Positions 43,994 through 52,312 of a stretch of DNA of 64,000 nucleotides are shown here, piece by piece. The stretch covers positions 1-64,000 of the forward strand of contig DATKRH010000019.1 in NCBI GenBank assembly GCA_035532295.1. The letters run 5' to 3'. Within the stretch, counting starts at the first letter, position 1. Each line of letters starts with the position of its first letter. The DNA comes from DASUBV01 sp035532295 (GTDB lineage Bacteria > Actinomycetota > Actinomycetes > Streptosporangiales > Streptosporangiaceae). The translations under genes and the position numbers were made by a program. The notes under the pieces are model-generated. The model had not been told where the DNA came from, did not search any database, and saw only the letters and a program-made list of their open reading frames with translations.

Positions 43994-45052
43994 GTGAAGC
44001 TCGATCTTTCGCTCACTGGGCCGGAGCTGACCGCCTGCCTGGTCGACATCGAGTCGGTCAGCGGGCATGAGCGGCCGCTGGCCGACCTGATCGCCGAGGC
44101 GGTCGCCGAGCTGCCGCACCTGACCGTGCACCGGGACGGCGACGCGATCGTTGCCAGGACGCAGCTCGGCCGGCCCGAGCGGATCGTCATAGCCGGGCAC
44201 ATCGACACGGTCCCGGAGGCCGGCAACCTGCCGTCGCGGCTAGACGGCGACGTGCTCTACGGCCTGGGCAGCTGCGACATGAAGTCGGGCGTGGCCGTCG
44301 CGCTCCGGCTCGCGGCGCAGCTGACCGAGCCCGCCAGGGATATCACCTACGTGTTCTACGACGGCGAGGAGATCGAGGCGGAGCGCAACGGCCTGCTGCG
44401 GATCAGCCGGGGCAGCCCGGAACTGCTGGCCGCCGATTTCGCCGTCCTGATGGAGCCCACCGACGGCGTCGTGGAGGGCGGCTGCCAGGGCACCATGCGC
44501 GCCGAGGTCCGGGCCACCGGGGAGCGAGCGCACAGCGCCCGCAGCTGGATGGGCCGTAACGCGATTCACGCGGCGGCGCCGGTCCTTGACGTGCTCCGGC
44601 GCTACGTGCCCCGGCAGCCGGCCGTCGACGGCCTGACCTATCACGAGGGCCTGAACGCCGTCGGGATCAGCGGCGGGGTCGCGGGCAACGTGATCCCGGA
44701 CGAGTGCGTCGTCGTCGTCAACTTCCGGTTCGCGCCCGACCGCGGTCCGCAGCAGGCGCAGGAGCATCTGCAGGAGGTCTTCGCCGGCTGGGAGGTGCGC
44801 GTGACGGACGTGGCCGGGGGCGCCCGGCCCGGCCTGGACCGGCCCGCCGCCGGCTCCTTCGTGGCGGCGATGGGCGGCGAGCCGCGGGCTAAGTTCGGCT
44901 GGACCGATGTGGCCAGGTTTGACGCCCTGGGCATTCCGGCGGTCAACTTCGGGCCCGGCGATCCGATGATCGCGCATGCCCGGCATGAGCACGTGAGCCT
45001 GGCTCAGATCGAGGACTGCGAGGCCAGGATGCGCGCCTGGCTCACGGTCTAG
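43994..45052 (+). CDS. dapE: Succinyl-diaminopimelate desuccinylase-like M20 deacylase
   Basis: A 352-residue zinc hydrolase. Ligand motifs are GHIDTVPEAGNLPSRLDGD, GLGSCDMKSG, YDGEEIEAERNG, LMEPTDG and the final HARHEHVS histidine. The dimerisation domain lies between residues 170 and 285. The actinobacterial DapE pattern is clear, and it should release LL-diaminopimelate for lysine and peptidoglycan. GTG start. The methyltransferase gene follows after 24 bp. Confidence 0.88.
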   Translation: MKLDLSLTGPELTACLVDIESVSGHERPLADLIAEAVAELPHLTVHRDGDAIVARTQLGRPERIVIAGHIDTVPEAGNLPSRLDGDVLYGLGSCDMKSGVAVALRLAAQLTEPARDITYVFYDGEEIEAERNGLLRISRGSPELLAADFAVLMEPTDGVVEGGCQGTMRAEVRATGERAHSARSWMGRNAIHAAAPVLDVLRRYVPRQPAVDGLTYHEGLNAVGISGGVAGNVIPDECVVVVNFRFAPDRGPQQAQEHLQEVFAGWEVRVTDVAGGARPGLDRPAAGSFVAAMGGEPRAKFGWTDVARFDALGIPAVNFGPGDPMIAHARHEHVSLAQIEDCEARMRAWLTV

Positions 45053-45076
45053 GTCACCGGGGCCGGAGCCCGGGCC

Positions 45077-45925
45077 ATGCTCGACGACGTCATCGGCTGC
45101 CTGGCGTGCCCCCAGTGCGGCGCTGCCCTGTCCCGCACGGGCCCGGTGCTGGGCTGCGCGGGCGGTCACGCGTTCGATATCGCCCGGCAGGGCTATGTCA
45201 GCCTGCTTCCCGCCGGCGGCCGGGCCGCCGCCGGCGACTCGGCCGCGATGGTGCAGGCCAGGGCCGACTTCCTGGCGGCCGGGCACTACGACGGGCTAGC
45301 CGGCGAGATTGCCCGTGCCGTCGGCGTGCTGCGCGCGGCGGACGTGCCGGGGTGCGTCGTGGATGTCGGGGCTGGCCCCGGGTACTACCTCGCGGTCGCG
45401 CTGGACCAGTTGCCAGGCCGGGTGGGGCTCGCGCTGGACGCCTCGAAGTTCGCCCTGCGCAAGGCCGCGCGGGCGCATGGCCGCATCGGCGCCGTCGGGG
45501 CCGACGCGTGGCGCCGCCTGCCGGTCGCCGATGGCGCCGCGGCCGTGGTGCTCAACGTGTTCGCGCCGCGCAACGGGGCCGAACTGCGGCGCATCCTCGA
45601 TCCGTCCGGCCGCCTCCTCGTCGTCACCCCGAACCGGGAGCACCTCAGCGAGCTGGTCGGGCCGCTGGAGCTGCTGGTCGTTGATCCCCGCAAGGACGAG
45701 CGGCTGGCCGGCACGCTCAGCCCGTACTTCGAGCCCGTTGGCCGGTGCCAGTACGGCGCGTCGTTGCGGCTCGGCCGCCGGGATATCGCCGCCCTTGTCG
45801 CCATGGGGCCGACGGCGCGGCACGCCGACCCGGCCATCCTCGCCGACCGGATTCGCCGGCTGCCCGGGTCGATGGCGGTGACGGTCTCCGTCACGCTGTC
45901 GAATTTCCGGCCGGCGGCCCGCTGA
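45077..45925 (+). CDS. RlmA-like 23S rRNA guanine-N1 methyltransferase
   Basis: A 282-residue protein with an N-terminal zinc finger (CLACPQCGAALSRTGPVLGC) and the family block HAFDIARQGYVSLLP. A SAM-binding Rossmann fold follows (VVDVGAGPGYYLAVAL) and ends SVTLSNFRPA. The family methylates G745 or G748 of 23S rRNA; the second specificity (TlrB-type) confers tylosin-group resistance. Which type this is cannot be decided by eye. It probably shares a transcript with dapE. Confidence 0.85.
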   Translation: MLDDVIGCLACPQCGAALSRTGPVLGCAGGHAFDIARQGYVSLLPAGGRAAAGDSAAMVQARADFLAAGHYDGLAGEIARAVGVLRAADVPGCVVDVGAGPGYYLAVALDQLPGRVGLALDASKFALRKAARAHGRIGAVGADAWRRLPVADGAAAVVLNVFAPRNGAELRRILDPSGRLLVVTPNREHLSELVGPLELLVVDPRKDERLAGTLSPYFEPVGRCQYGASLRLGRRDIAALVAMGPTARHADPAILADRIRRLPGSMAVTVSVTLSNFRPAAR

Positions 45926-46001
45926 CGTGGCCCGGGCGGAGATACTGGGAACCAAGCTAGTGCCGTCTTTATCCCAGCCGACCGGAAGGGGGATCGCGCG
46001 G

Positions 46002-46235
46002 ATGGACCTGACCGGCGCCAACTGGCGCAAGGCGTCCAGCAGCGGGGGGAGCAGCGAGGTGACCGACGAGGCGAGTGTGGAGGTCGCGATCGTGCCCGGC
46101 ACCAAGGAGGGCAGCGACCGGGTCATCGCCATGCGCGATAGCCGCCAGCCGGACGGCCCCGTGCTGATCTTCACGCCCGAGGAGTGGGATGCGTTCGCGG
46201 CCGGCGTGCGCGACGGGGAGTTCGACCTCGCCTGA
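46002..46235 (+). CDS. DUF397 domain protein
   Basis: A 77-residue protein starting MDLTGANWRKASSSGGSSEV. It shows the family's W-R-K-S-S-S start, VAIVPG-type strand, RDSRQPDGPVLIFTPEEWDA and GVRDGEFD end. ATG 46002 follows GGAAGGGGG. DUF397 proteins normally sit next to an XRE-type regulator of development and secondary metabolism; none is adjacent here. Confidence 0.9.
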   Translation: MDLTGANWRKASSSGGSSEVTDEASVEVAIVPGTKEGSDRVIAMRDSRQPDGPVLIFTPEEWDAFAAGVRDGEFDLA

Positions 46236-46253
46236 CGCTACCCGCGCTCAGAA

Positions 46254-46284
46254 AGGGCGGCCGCCCTGTCCGGGCGACCGCCCT
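46254..46284. terminator. Bidirectional terminator hairpin
   Basis: AGGGCGG-c-CGCCC-tgtcc-GGGCG-a-CCGCCCT forms a strong stem between the convergent DUF397 and protease genes. Confidence 0.75.
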
Positions 46285-46311
46285 CTATCGCGGTTGAGAC
46301 TGTCCTTCCGG

Positions 46312-48147
46312 TTACTGAGGCGGCGCCGCGCTCAGGGTCAGCGTGCGCGTCACATGTGCGCCGCTCGGCACGCTGGCCCAGGTCACGGAGACCTTGCTGC
46401 CGGGACGGAAGTTGGCCATGATGCCCGTCAGCGACGACGGCGTCGTGACGGTCCTGCCGTTGACGGAGGTAATCACGTCGCCAGCGGTGAGGCCAGCGGA
46501 TGCGGCGGCGGTGCCGCAGAGCTCGCCGAGAACGAGCGCGCCTGAGCTGGCGGGCGCGACCGTCTGCGGCACGCCGACGTTCAGGTCATTCGCCACGCAC
46601 CCCGGCCCGGCCCTGGGAACTCCCAGGCCGCTGCCGGTCGTGCCCTCTTCGCTCTGTATCTGCAGCTTCTGCTGTTCTTTGGGGCTGGCGGCACGGCCGG
46701 CCGCGGAATTGGGGACAAACACGCCCAGGAATCCGGCGGAGCCGAGCTGGATGGACGAGCTGGACTGGCCGGTGATGATCTGGTGCGCGATGCGCAGCGC
46801 CCGGTTGATCGGGATCGCGAAGCCAACATCCTGCTGGCCGCCCACCCCGAAGGACCCGGTGGCGGCCGCAGTGTCCATTCCGATCACCTTGCCGCCGGTG
46901 CTGGCCAGCGGACCGCCGGAGTCACCGGGCACGATGTTGGCGTCGGTGCGCAGCATGTTGGTGAGCCGCTCGCTGGCGCCGCTGCCGTCATCGCTGGCGG
47001 TGATGGTCTGGTTGAGCCCGGTGATGCTGCCCGTGACCGTGGTGGTCTGGCCGGTTCCGCCGGCGTTGCCGAGCGCGATGACGCCGTCCCCCAGCGCGAT
47101 CTTCGCGGAGTTGCCGAGCGGTACCGTCTTGAGGCCAGAGGCGTTCTCTAGCTGGAGCACGGCGACGTCGGCGGACTTGTCATAGCCAAGGAACCTCGCG
47201 GCGAAGCGCTGGCCGGTGGAGGCGAGCTTCGCCGTCAGCGCGGTGGTCCCGTTGATGACGTGGTTATTGGTCAGCACGAGGCCGGAGCGGCTGATCACCA
47301 TGCCGGTCGCGGCCGCCGTGCCGCCCTGGTACTGAAGGTTGCTGGTGATGTCGACCAGCCCGGGCTGGATAGCCCTGTAAACAGACTGCTCGGTGGCGCT
47401 GCTGACCTGGGAGCCCGGGCTCTGGCTGGGGCTGGGCTGGCCGAAGCCGCCGGCCCCGAACGGGCTATTCGGCGCACTGGATGCCGCCGGCCCCGAATTC
47501 TGGTGGTAGTGGTCGGCGAGCAGCACGGTGCCCGCGCCCGCCGCCGCGGCTACGGCCGCGACCGCGATGTAGGCGACGACGCCCGTGAGCCTGCGGCGCG
47601 GCCGGGGCTCCTGCTGGAGGTAATCGCCAGGCGGCCCGAACCCGCCGGGCGGCGGGTACCCGCCGGGCTGGCCATAACCGCCGGGCGGCCCGTAGCCGGG
47701 CTGGCCATACCCGGGCTGGCCGTATCCGCCGGGCTGGCCGTATCCGCCGGCCGCCCCGGTCGGGGAATACCCGCCGGGCTGGCCGCCGTATCCGTAGCCA
47801 CCGGGCTGGCCGTAGCCATACCCGCTGCCCTGCGGATACCCGCCCGGCTGACCAGGCTGCCCGTATCCGCCAGGCTGGCTGTATCCACCGGAAGGTGGCC
47901 CGTATCCGCCGGGCTGGCCGTATCCGCCGGGCTGGTCTGGTGCCCCGAATCCGTACGGCCCTGCACTGTCCGTGGCAGCACTGTACGGCGCAGCGCTGTC
48001 CGAGGCAGCACTGTCCGTGGCAGCGCTGTCCGAGGCAGCACTGTCCGAGGCAGCTTCCCATCCGCGCCCGCTGGCGGGCGCGGACCAGGAGCTGCTGATT
48101 TCTGGCTGCTGGTTGTCGCCGCTCTGCTCTTCCTGCATCTCCACCAC
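46312..48147 (-). CDS. HtrA/DegP-like serine protease, membrane-anchored, PDZ
   Basis: A 611-residue S1C-family protease for extracytoplasmic protein quality control. The N-terminal 190 residues are cytoplasmic and low-complexity: SDSAA repeats, then GYGQPGGYG repeats. One membrane helix follows (VVAYIAVAAVAAAAGAGTVL). The catalytic domain has the His (TNNHVINGTT), Asp (YDKSADVAVLQL) and Ser (IVPGDSGGPL) of the triad. A single PDZ domain (LCGTAAASAGLTAGDVITSV) ends the protein. The Gly/Tyr/Pro/Gln-rich head is common in actinobacterial HtrA proteins. Confidence 0.93.
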   Translation of the reverse strand: MVEMQEEQSGDNQQPEISSSWSAPASGRGWEAASDSAASDSAATDSAASDSAAPYSAATDSAGPYGFGAPDQPGGYGQPGGYGPPSGGYSQPGGYGQPGQPGGYPQGSGYGYGQPGGYGYGGQPGGYSPTGAAGGYGQPGGYGQPGYGQPGYGPPGGYGQPGGYPPPGGFGPPGDYLQQEPRPRRRLTGVVAYIAVAAVAAAAGAGTVLLADHYHQNSGPAASSAPNSPFGAGGFGQPSPSQSPGSQVSSATEQSVYRAIQPGLVDITSNLQYQGGTAAATGMVISRSGLVLTNNHVINGTTALTAKLASTGQRFAARFLGYDKSADVAVLQLENASGLKTVPLGNSAKIALGDGVIALGNAGGTGQTTTVTGSITGLNQTITASDDGSGASERLTNMLRTDANIVPGDSGGPLASTGGKVIGMDTAAATGSFGVGGQQDVGFAIPINRALRIAHQIITGQSSSSIQLGSAGFLGVFVPNSAAGRAASPKEQQKLQIQSEEGTTGSGLGVPRAGPGCVANDLNVGVPQTVAPASSGALVLGELCGTAAASAGLTAGDVITSVNGRTVTTPSSLTGIMANFRPGSKVSVTWASVPSGAHVTRTLTLSAAPPQ

Positions 48148-48402
48148 CTCTACCAGTGCCAGCCTAGGTTCAATTCGCCGCTGCCCCTAGCCTCGCCCCT
48201 ACCCCCGGACCGGCCGAGCCCGCCTCGGAAGGTAGCAGCCCTCCTAGTAAGCGTCAGCGACCTGGGTATTAGCTGAACGTCCTCTGCGGATAGCCTCGTG
48301 TGGCGCATGTCACATGCGCGGCTCCCGTCGCCGGTCCGCGCCGGCCCGTGCCGGCGGCCCGGCCGGTGGCTGTCACGGGCCGAGACAAGACTGGCCACTA
48401 AG

Positions 48403-48440
48403 AAGATATATCTTGTTAGCCAGAGGCAGGAGATATATCT
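48403..48440. promoter_or_regulatory. Pair of AGATATATCT palindromes (PadR-like operator)
   Basis: AAGATATATCTT (48403-48414) and AGATATATCT (48431-48440) are both perfect palindromes with centres 27 bp apart in otherwise GC-rich DNA, 34 bp before the next start codon. ATATATCT-type sites are known for PadR-family repressors. No padR gene is in the window. Confidence 0.6.
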
Positions 48441-48473
48441 TGATGTAGGTCGAACCGCGAACTCTAGGGAGTC

Positions 48474-48944
48474 ATGATGTCGACGCCAACCCGCAACTAC
48501 GAGCAGGCTCCACACGAGCAAACCATGAACCGCAGGGACGAGCTCGCGGTCTCCGGGTCTGTGCTGTCCGAGGCGCCGTGGGCACTGGCGGGCGCGGCGG
48601 GCGCGGTCACCGCCGGCGCCGACGTGGTGCTGCACCTCATGGCCTTGCACTTTGCTATCAGCAGCCCGCTGGCGTTGGGCGCGGTCGCCTTCTTCGCCGT
48701 CGCGGGCGCGGGCTCGCTGCTGCGGTCGCGCGGCAGTCGGTCGCTGCGGTGGGCCCAGCGTAATCCGTGGCGATTCGCGGCCTTCCCCGGCGTGGCCTGC
48801 GCCATGGTCGTCTTCGTCCTGTCGGTGATCGACAGCGGCGGGGTGTTCGGCTCTGTCTTCACCGGGCTGTGGCACGGTGCCGCGGCTTACGGCCTGACCG
48901 GCCTGGTCGGCTCCGTCGGCCGTCCCCGCCGCGCGCGGGCCTGA
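48474..48944 (+). CDS. Four-helix membrane protein, unknown
   Basis: A 156-residue protein with a polar N-terminus (35 residues) and four hydrophobic segments (WALAGAAGAVTAGADVVLHL, then ALGAVAFFAVAGAGSLL and two more). Two adjoining ATGs could start it (48474, 48477). I recognise no family. The AT-rich promoter with twin palindromes suggests a switchable gene. It ends 3 bp from the convergent deacetylase gene. Confidence 0.65.
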   Translation: MMSTPTRNYEQAPHEQTMNRRDELAVSGSVLSEAPWALAGAAGAVTAGADVVLHLMALHFAISSPLALGAVAFFAVAGAGSLLRSRGSRSLRWAQRNPWRFAAFPGVACAMVVFVLSVIDSGGVFGSVFTGLWHGAAAYGLTGLVGSVGRPRRARA

Positions 48945-48947
48945 TCC

Positions 48948-49790
48948 TTACCGCACGGGCCTGCGGCGGCGGCATCGCTGGGCCGCCAGGCCGTGCTCGC
49001 CGACCGGCCCGATAGCCAGCCCGCGCCGGGCGCACTCGTCGAGCAGCATCGGCAGCGCGCCCAGGGCGGCGCGCCAGGAGCCCGGAGGCGAGGTGCGGTC
49101 GGAGTCGTGCAGCAAGACGGTGACCCCGCCATGGAGGCGGGCGCTCAGGTTGGCGTAGACCGAGGACGGGGTGGCCCCCGGGGTCCACTCGCGGCCCCAG
49201 GTGCCCCAGAGCACCGGGGTGAGCCCGAGGTCCCCGGCCACGACCAGGCCCGCGCCGCTCAGCACGCCATACGGGGGCCGGAACAGCCGCGGCCGGGTGC
49301 CGGTGACGTCGGCGATCAACTCGGTCGCGCGGCGGAGGTCGTCGGCAGTGGCGCGCGGCCCACGCCAGGGCAGGTACCGGTGTGCCCAGCCGTGCACGCC
49401 AATCTCGTGCCCGGCGGCCGCGATATCCGCCGCGAGGCCCGGCGCACGCGCCACCATCTCGCCCAGTAGGAAGAACGTGGCACTTACCTGCCGGTCGGCC
49501 AGCACTTCGGCGAACCTAGGGGTGGCGCCGGGGTCCGGGCCGTCGTCGAAGGTCAGCGCCACATGGCCCGGGTCGCCCTCGCCGGCCAGTCGAGGAAACA
49601 GTGACCGGCGAACCGGCCCCAGCCCGCTAATGCCCGGCCCGGCCTGGGCCACTGCGGCGCCCGCGACGGCCGCAGCGCCGGTGACCGCCAATCCCGCCGC
49701 CAGTCGCGCTGTCTGTCGCGCTGTCTGTCGCGCTGTCTGTCGCGCTGTCAGAGTCGCACTCCCGCCCCGTCTCCCTCCCTCATGCCTCAT
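48948..49790 (-). CDS. Polysaccharide deacetylase (NodB-like, CE4)
   Basis: A 280-residue secreted or anchored hydrolase. The catalytic motifs are ALTFDDGPDPG, the metal motif HEIGVHGWAHRYLPW (H-x3-H type) and RPPYGVLS. Its N-terminus has an Arg/Thr repeat (ARQTARQT, from a 12-bp DNA repeat at 49705-49748) followed by a signal-like helix (LAAGLAVTGAAAVAGAAVAQ). It may deacetylate peptidoglycan or another surface glycan. The ATG at 49790 may be too early if the repeat is not translated. Confidence 0.88.
   Translation of the reverse strand: MRHEGGRRGGSATLTARQTARQTARQTARLAAGLAVTGAAAVAGAAVAQAGPGISGLGPVRRSLFPRLAGEGDPGHVALTFDDGPDPGATPRFAEVLADRQVSATFFLLGEMVARAPGLAADIAAAGHEIGVHGWAHRYLPWRGPRATADDLRRATELIADVTGTRPRLFRPPYGVLSGAGLVVAGDLGLTPVLWGTWGREWTPGATPSSVYANLSARLHGGVTVLLHDSDRTSPPGSWRAALGALPMLLDECARRGLAIGPVGEHGLAAQRCRRRRPVR
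49705..49748 (-). repeat. 12-bp tandem repeat in the deacetylase 5' region
   Basis: Three and a half copies of cgcgctgtctgt, encoding TARQ repeats. Confidence 0.9.
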
Positions 49791-49813
49791 TCGCCCTGTC
49801 GCCTTCCGTTCGG

Positions 49814-49865
49814 GTCATCGTGCAGCCTTTTGGGGGTCCAGGCCCCCAAAAGGCTGCACGATGAC
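49814..49865. repeat. Long perfect inverted repeat in a divergent promoter gap
   Basis: Two 23-bp arms (49814-49836 and 49843-49865) are exact reverse complements around TCCAGG. The left arm begins GTCATCGTGCAGCC and ends TTTTGGGGG. It lies upstream of both flanking genes, so it is unlikely to be a terminator. The rest of the gap to 50117 shows nothing distinct. Confidence 0.85.
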
Positions 49866-50117
49866 GGACCCGGCCCGATGGGAGCCACCCCGATCCTGCG
49901 GCCACCAGAATTGGCCGTTGTCATCGGCAGCCTACTGAGTTTCACTAATCGACTCTCGAAACGGGCCGCCTGGGGCTTGCCTAGCGGGCGAGCCGGTTAC
50001 CTGCGTGACACGCGGCCACGGACACGGCATTCGCGGGCCATCCCCGGGACCATGTGACCGGCTGGCGGGGCCGCTGTGACCTGGCGCGCCAGCCGGTTAT
50101 GTTAGAGAATATGGCTG

Positions 50118-51305
50118 ATGCTGGGCGTCGGCCCGACTCCAAGGGGTATCCGATTGGGAGTGCAAGCAGCCCGGGTCGTCTTTCCTGCCGCTGATCGTGC
50201 GGAGATCGCCGCTGCGGCCGATGAGATTCTGCGCAGCGGAATGCTCACGCTTGGTCCCTACACTCGGCAATTCGAAGCGGCATTTAGTGCCGCTCATTCC
50301 GGTTCGCCCGGTCATGTCGCCGGTACCCCGCATGCGGTCGCCGTGTCCAGCGGAACGGCGGCGCTGGAGATCGCGCTGCGCTGCGCCGGGGTCACCGGGC
50401 GGGACGTCATCGTCCCGGCGAACACCTTCTACGCCACCGCCGCGGCGGTGCTCGGCGCCGGGGCCAGCCCGGTTTTCGCCGATATTGATCCGGCCACCTT
50501 CGCGCTGAGCCCGGAGACGCTGAACGCTGCCCTGACGACGCGGACCGCCGCCGTCGTCCTCGTGCACATCGGCGGCCTGATCACGCCGGATGTCGACGCG
50601 CTGCGCCGGATCTGCGCCGAGCGCGAGATCGCGCTGGTCGAGGACGCCGCGCACGCGCACGGCGCCACCTGGGCGGGCCGGTTCGCCGGGTCGTTCGGGA
50701 GCGCCGCCGCGTTCTCGTTCTACCCGACGAAGGTCGTCACGTCCGGTGAGGGCGGCATGATCGTCGCCACGTCGCGGGAACTAGCCGACGAGGCGCGAAT
50801 CTACCGCGACCAGGGCAAGGGGAGCTTCGGCGCCAACCATCACGTCCGCCGCGGCTATGCGTGGCGGATGAGCGAGCTGAACGCGGTCACCGGCCTGGTG
50901 CACCTGCGCCGGATGACCGGTTCCATCGAGCGGCGCCGCGAGGTGGCGGCGCGCTACGGCGCTGCGCTGGCCGGCCTGCCCGGGTTCGAACCGCTGCCCG
51001 AGCCGACCGGATGTCGCAGCAACTTCTACAAGTACATCGCGGTACTGCCGCCGGGCTGCGATCGCGCCCGGTTCAAGAAGGAGCTCGCCGACCTGCATGA
51101 GGTTCGCCTGGCGGGGGAGGTCTACGACGTCCCGCTGCACCAGCAGCCGGTGCTCGCGCAGTTTGCCGGGCCGGCGCTGCCGGTCGCGGAGGAGATGTGC
51201 GCGCGGCATGTCTGCCTGCCGGTGCACTCCGACATGACCGACGACGAGGTCGAGCAGGTACTGGCCGCGGTGACGGCGGTCTACGGCGCCACGACCGGGG
51301 CATGA
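50118..51305 (+). CDS. DegT/DnrJ/EryC1-type sugar aminotransferase
   Basis: A 395-residue PLP enzyme that transaminates a keto-sugar nucleotide. It shows AVSSGTAALEIALRCAGV, the DAAHAHGATW motif, and the PLP lysine (Lys205) in FSFYPTKVVTSGEGGM. The C-terminal half has the family's NFYKYIAVLP. A start at GTG 50160 is possible. It leads an operon with an epimerase and a glycosyltransferase, suggesting synthesis and attachment of an amino sugar. Confidence 0.9.
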   Translation: MLGVGPTPRGIRLGVQAARVVFPAADRAEIAAAADEILRSGMLTLGPYTRQFEAAFSAAHSGSPGHVAGTPHAVAVSSGTAALEIALRCAGVTGRDVIVPANTFYATAAAVLGAGASPVFADIDPATFALSPETLNAALTTRTAAVVLVHIGGLITPDVDALRRICAEREIALVEDAAHAHGATWAGRFAGSFGSAAAFSFYPTKVVTSGEGGMIVATSRELADEARIYRDQGKGSFGANHHVRRGYAWRMSELNAVTGLVHLRRMTGSIERRREVAARYGAALAGLPGFEPLPEPTGCRSNFYKYIAVLPPGCDRARFKKELADLHEVRLAGEVYDVPLHQQPVLAQFAGPALPVAEEMCARHVCLPVHSDMTDDEVEQVLAAVTAVYGATTGA

Positions 51306-51391
51306 CCGGCGTGCCCGGTGGGCCACGCTCAGGGGACGGCTGGCAGCAGGGGCCGACTGCGGCGCCCTGCGGACGGGTAGGAAGGGCACCC

Positions 51392-52312
51392 ATGCGCGTA
51401 GCAGTAACGGGAGGCTGTGGGTTCATCGGCTCCCACGTCGTCGATCAGCTGGCGCGAATGGGCCACGACGTGGTCGTCATCGACGTGGGCGGACGCTGGC
51501 GCAACCCGGCCGCCGACTACCGGGCTGCTGACCTGTTCGACGAGGCGGCGCTGCGCGCCGCGGTGGCCGGCACCCAGGCGATCTTTCACCTGGCCGGCGC
51601 AGCCGACGTCAACGACGTGGCCGCGGACCCGGTGCGAGCCGTGCGCCTGAATGTCGAGGGCACCGCGCGGGTGCTGGACGCGGCCCGGCTCGGCGCCGTG
51701 GACCGGGTCGTGCTCGCCAGCACCGTGTGGGTCTACGGGGCCACGGTTGGCGAGGGTGAGCGGGGCGAGCGAACGGAGGCGGCGCCCGTCGACGTGCGCC
51801 GCGCCGGTCACGTCTACGTGGCGACCAAGCTGGCCGCCGAGATGCTGGTGCACAGCTACCGGGAGATGTACGGCCAGCACTTCACGATCCTGCGCTACGG
51901 CATCCCCTACGGCCCGCGGATGCGCGACGCCCTGGTCGTGGCGCGATTCGTCAAGGCCGCCCAGGAGGGCCGGCCGATCACCATCGCGGGAACCGGCGAG
52001 CAGCAGCGCAACTATGTCTACGTCGAGGACCTCGCCGATGCCCACGTCCGGTCACTGGAGGAGGCGGCGGTCGACCAGACGCTGGCGCTGGAGGGCGGCG
52101 AGCCCGTCTCGGTCCGCGAGATCGCCGACACCGTGTGCAGCCTGGTCCGGCCGGTGCCGATCGAGCATGTCCCGGCCAGGGCCGGCGATTACCCCGGCCT
52201 CGCAGTCTCCGCCCGCCGGGCCAAGGAACTGCTGGACTGGGCTCCGGTGACGCCGTTCGCCACGGGCGTGCGGCGCTACCTGGCCTGGCTGGCCGACGGC
52301 GGCCGCCCGTGA
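51392..52312 (+). CDS. NAD-dependent sugar-nucleotide epimerase/dehydratase
   Basis: About 306 residues of the extended SDR family. MRVAVTGGCGFIGSHVVDQL gives the NAD motif, and YVATKLAAEM holds the catalytic Tyr-x3-Lys. The open frame begins upstream, and an ATG at 51302 would overlap the aminotransferase stop, but ATG 51392 has a GGAAGGG site and starts exactly at the Rossmann strand. It overlaps the glycosyltransferase gene by 4 bp. Confidence 0.9.
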   Translation: MRVAVTGGCGFIGSHVVDQLARMGHDVVVIDVGGRWRNPAADYRAADLFDEAALRAAVAGTQAIFHLAGAADVNDVAADPVRAVRLNVEGTARVLDAARLGAVDRVVLASTVWVYGATVGEGERGERTEAAPVDVRRAGHVYVATKLAAEMLVHSYREMYGQHFTILRYGIPYGPRMRDALVVARFVKAAQEGRPITIAGTGEQQRNYVYVEDLADAHVRSLEEAAVDQTLALEGGEPVSVREIADTVCSLVRPVPIEHVPARAGDYPGLAVSARRAKELLDWAPVTPFATGVRRYLAWLADGGRP

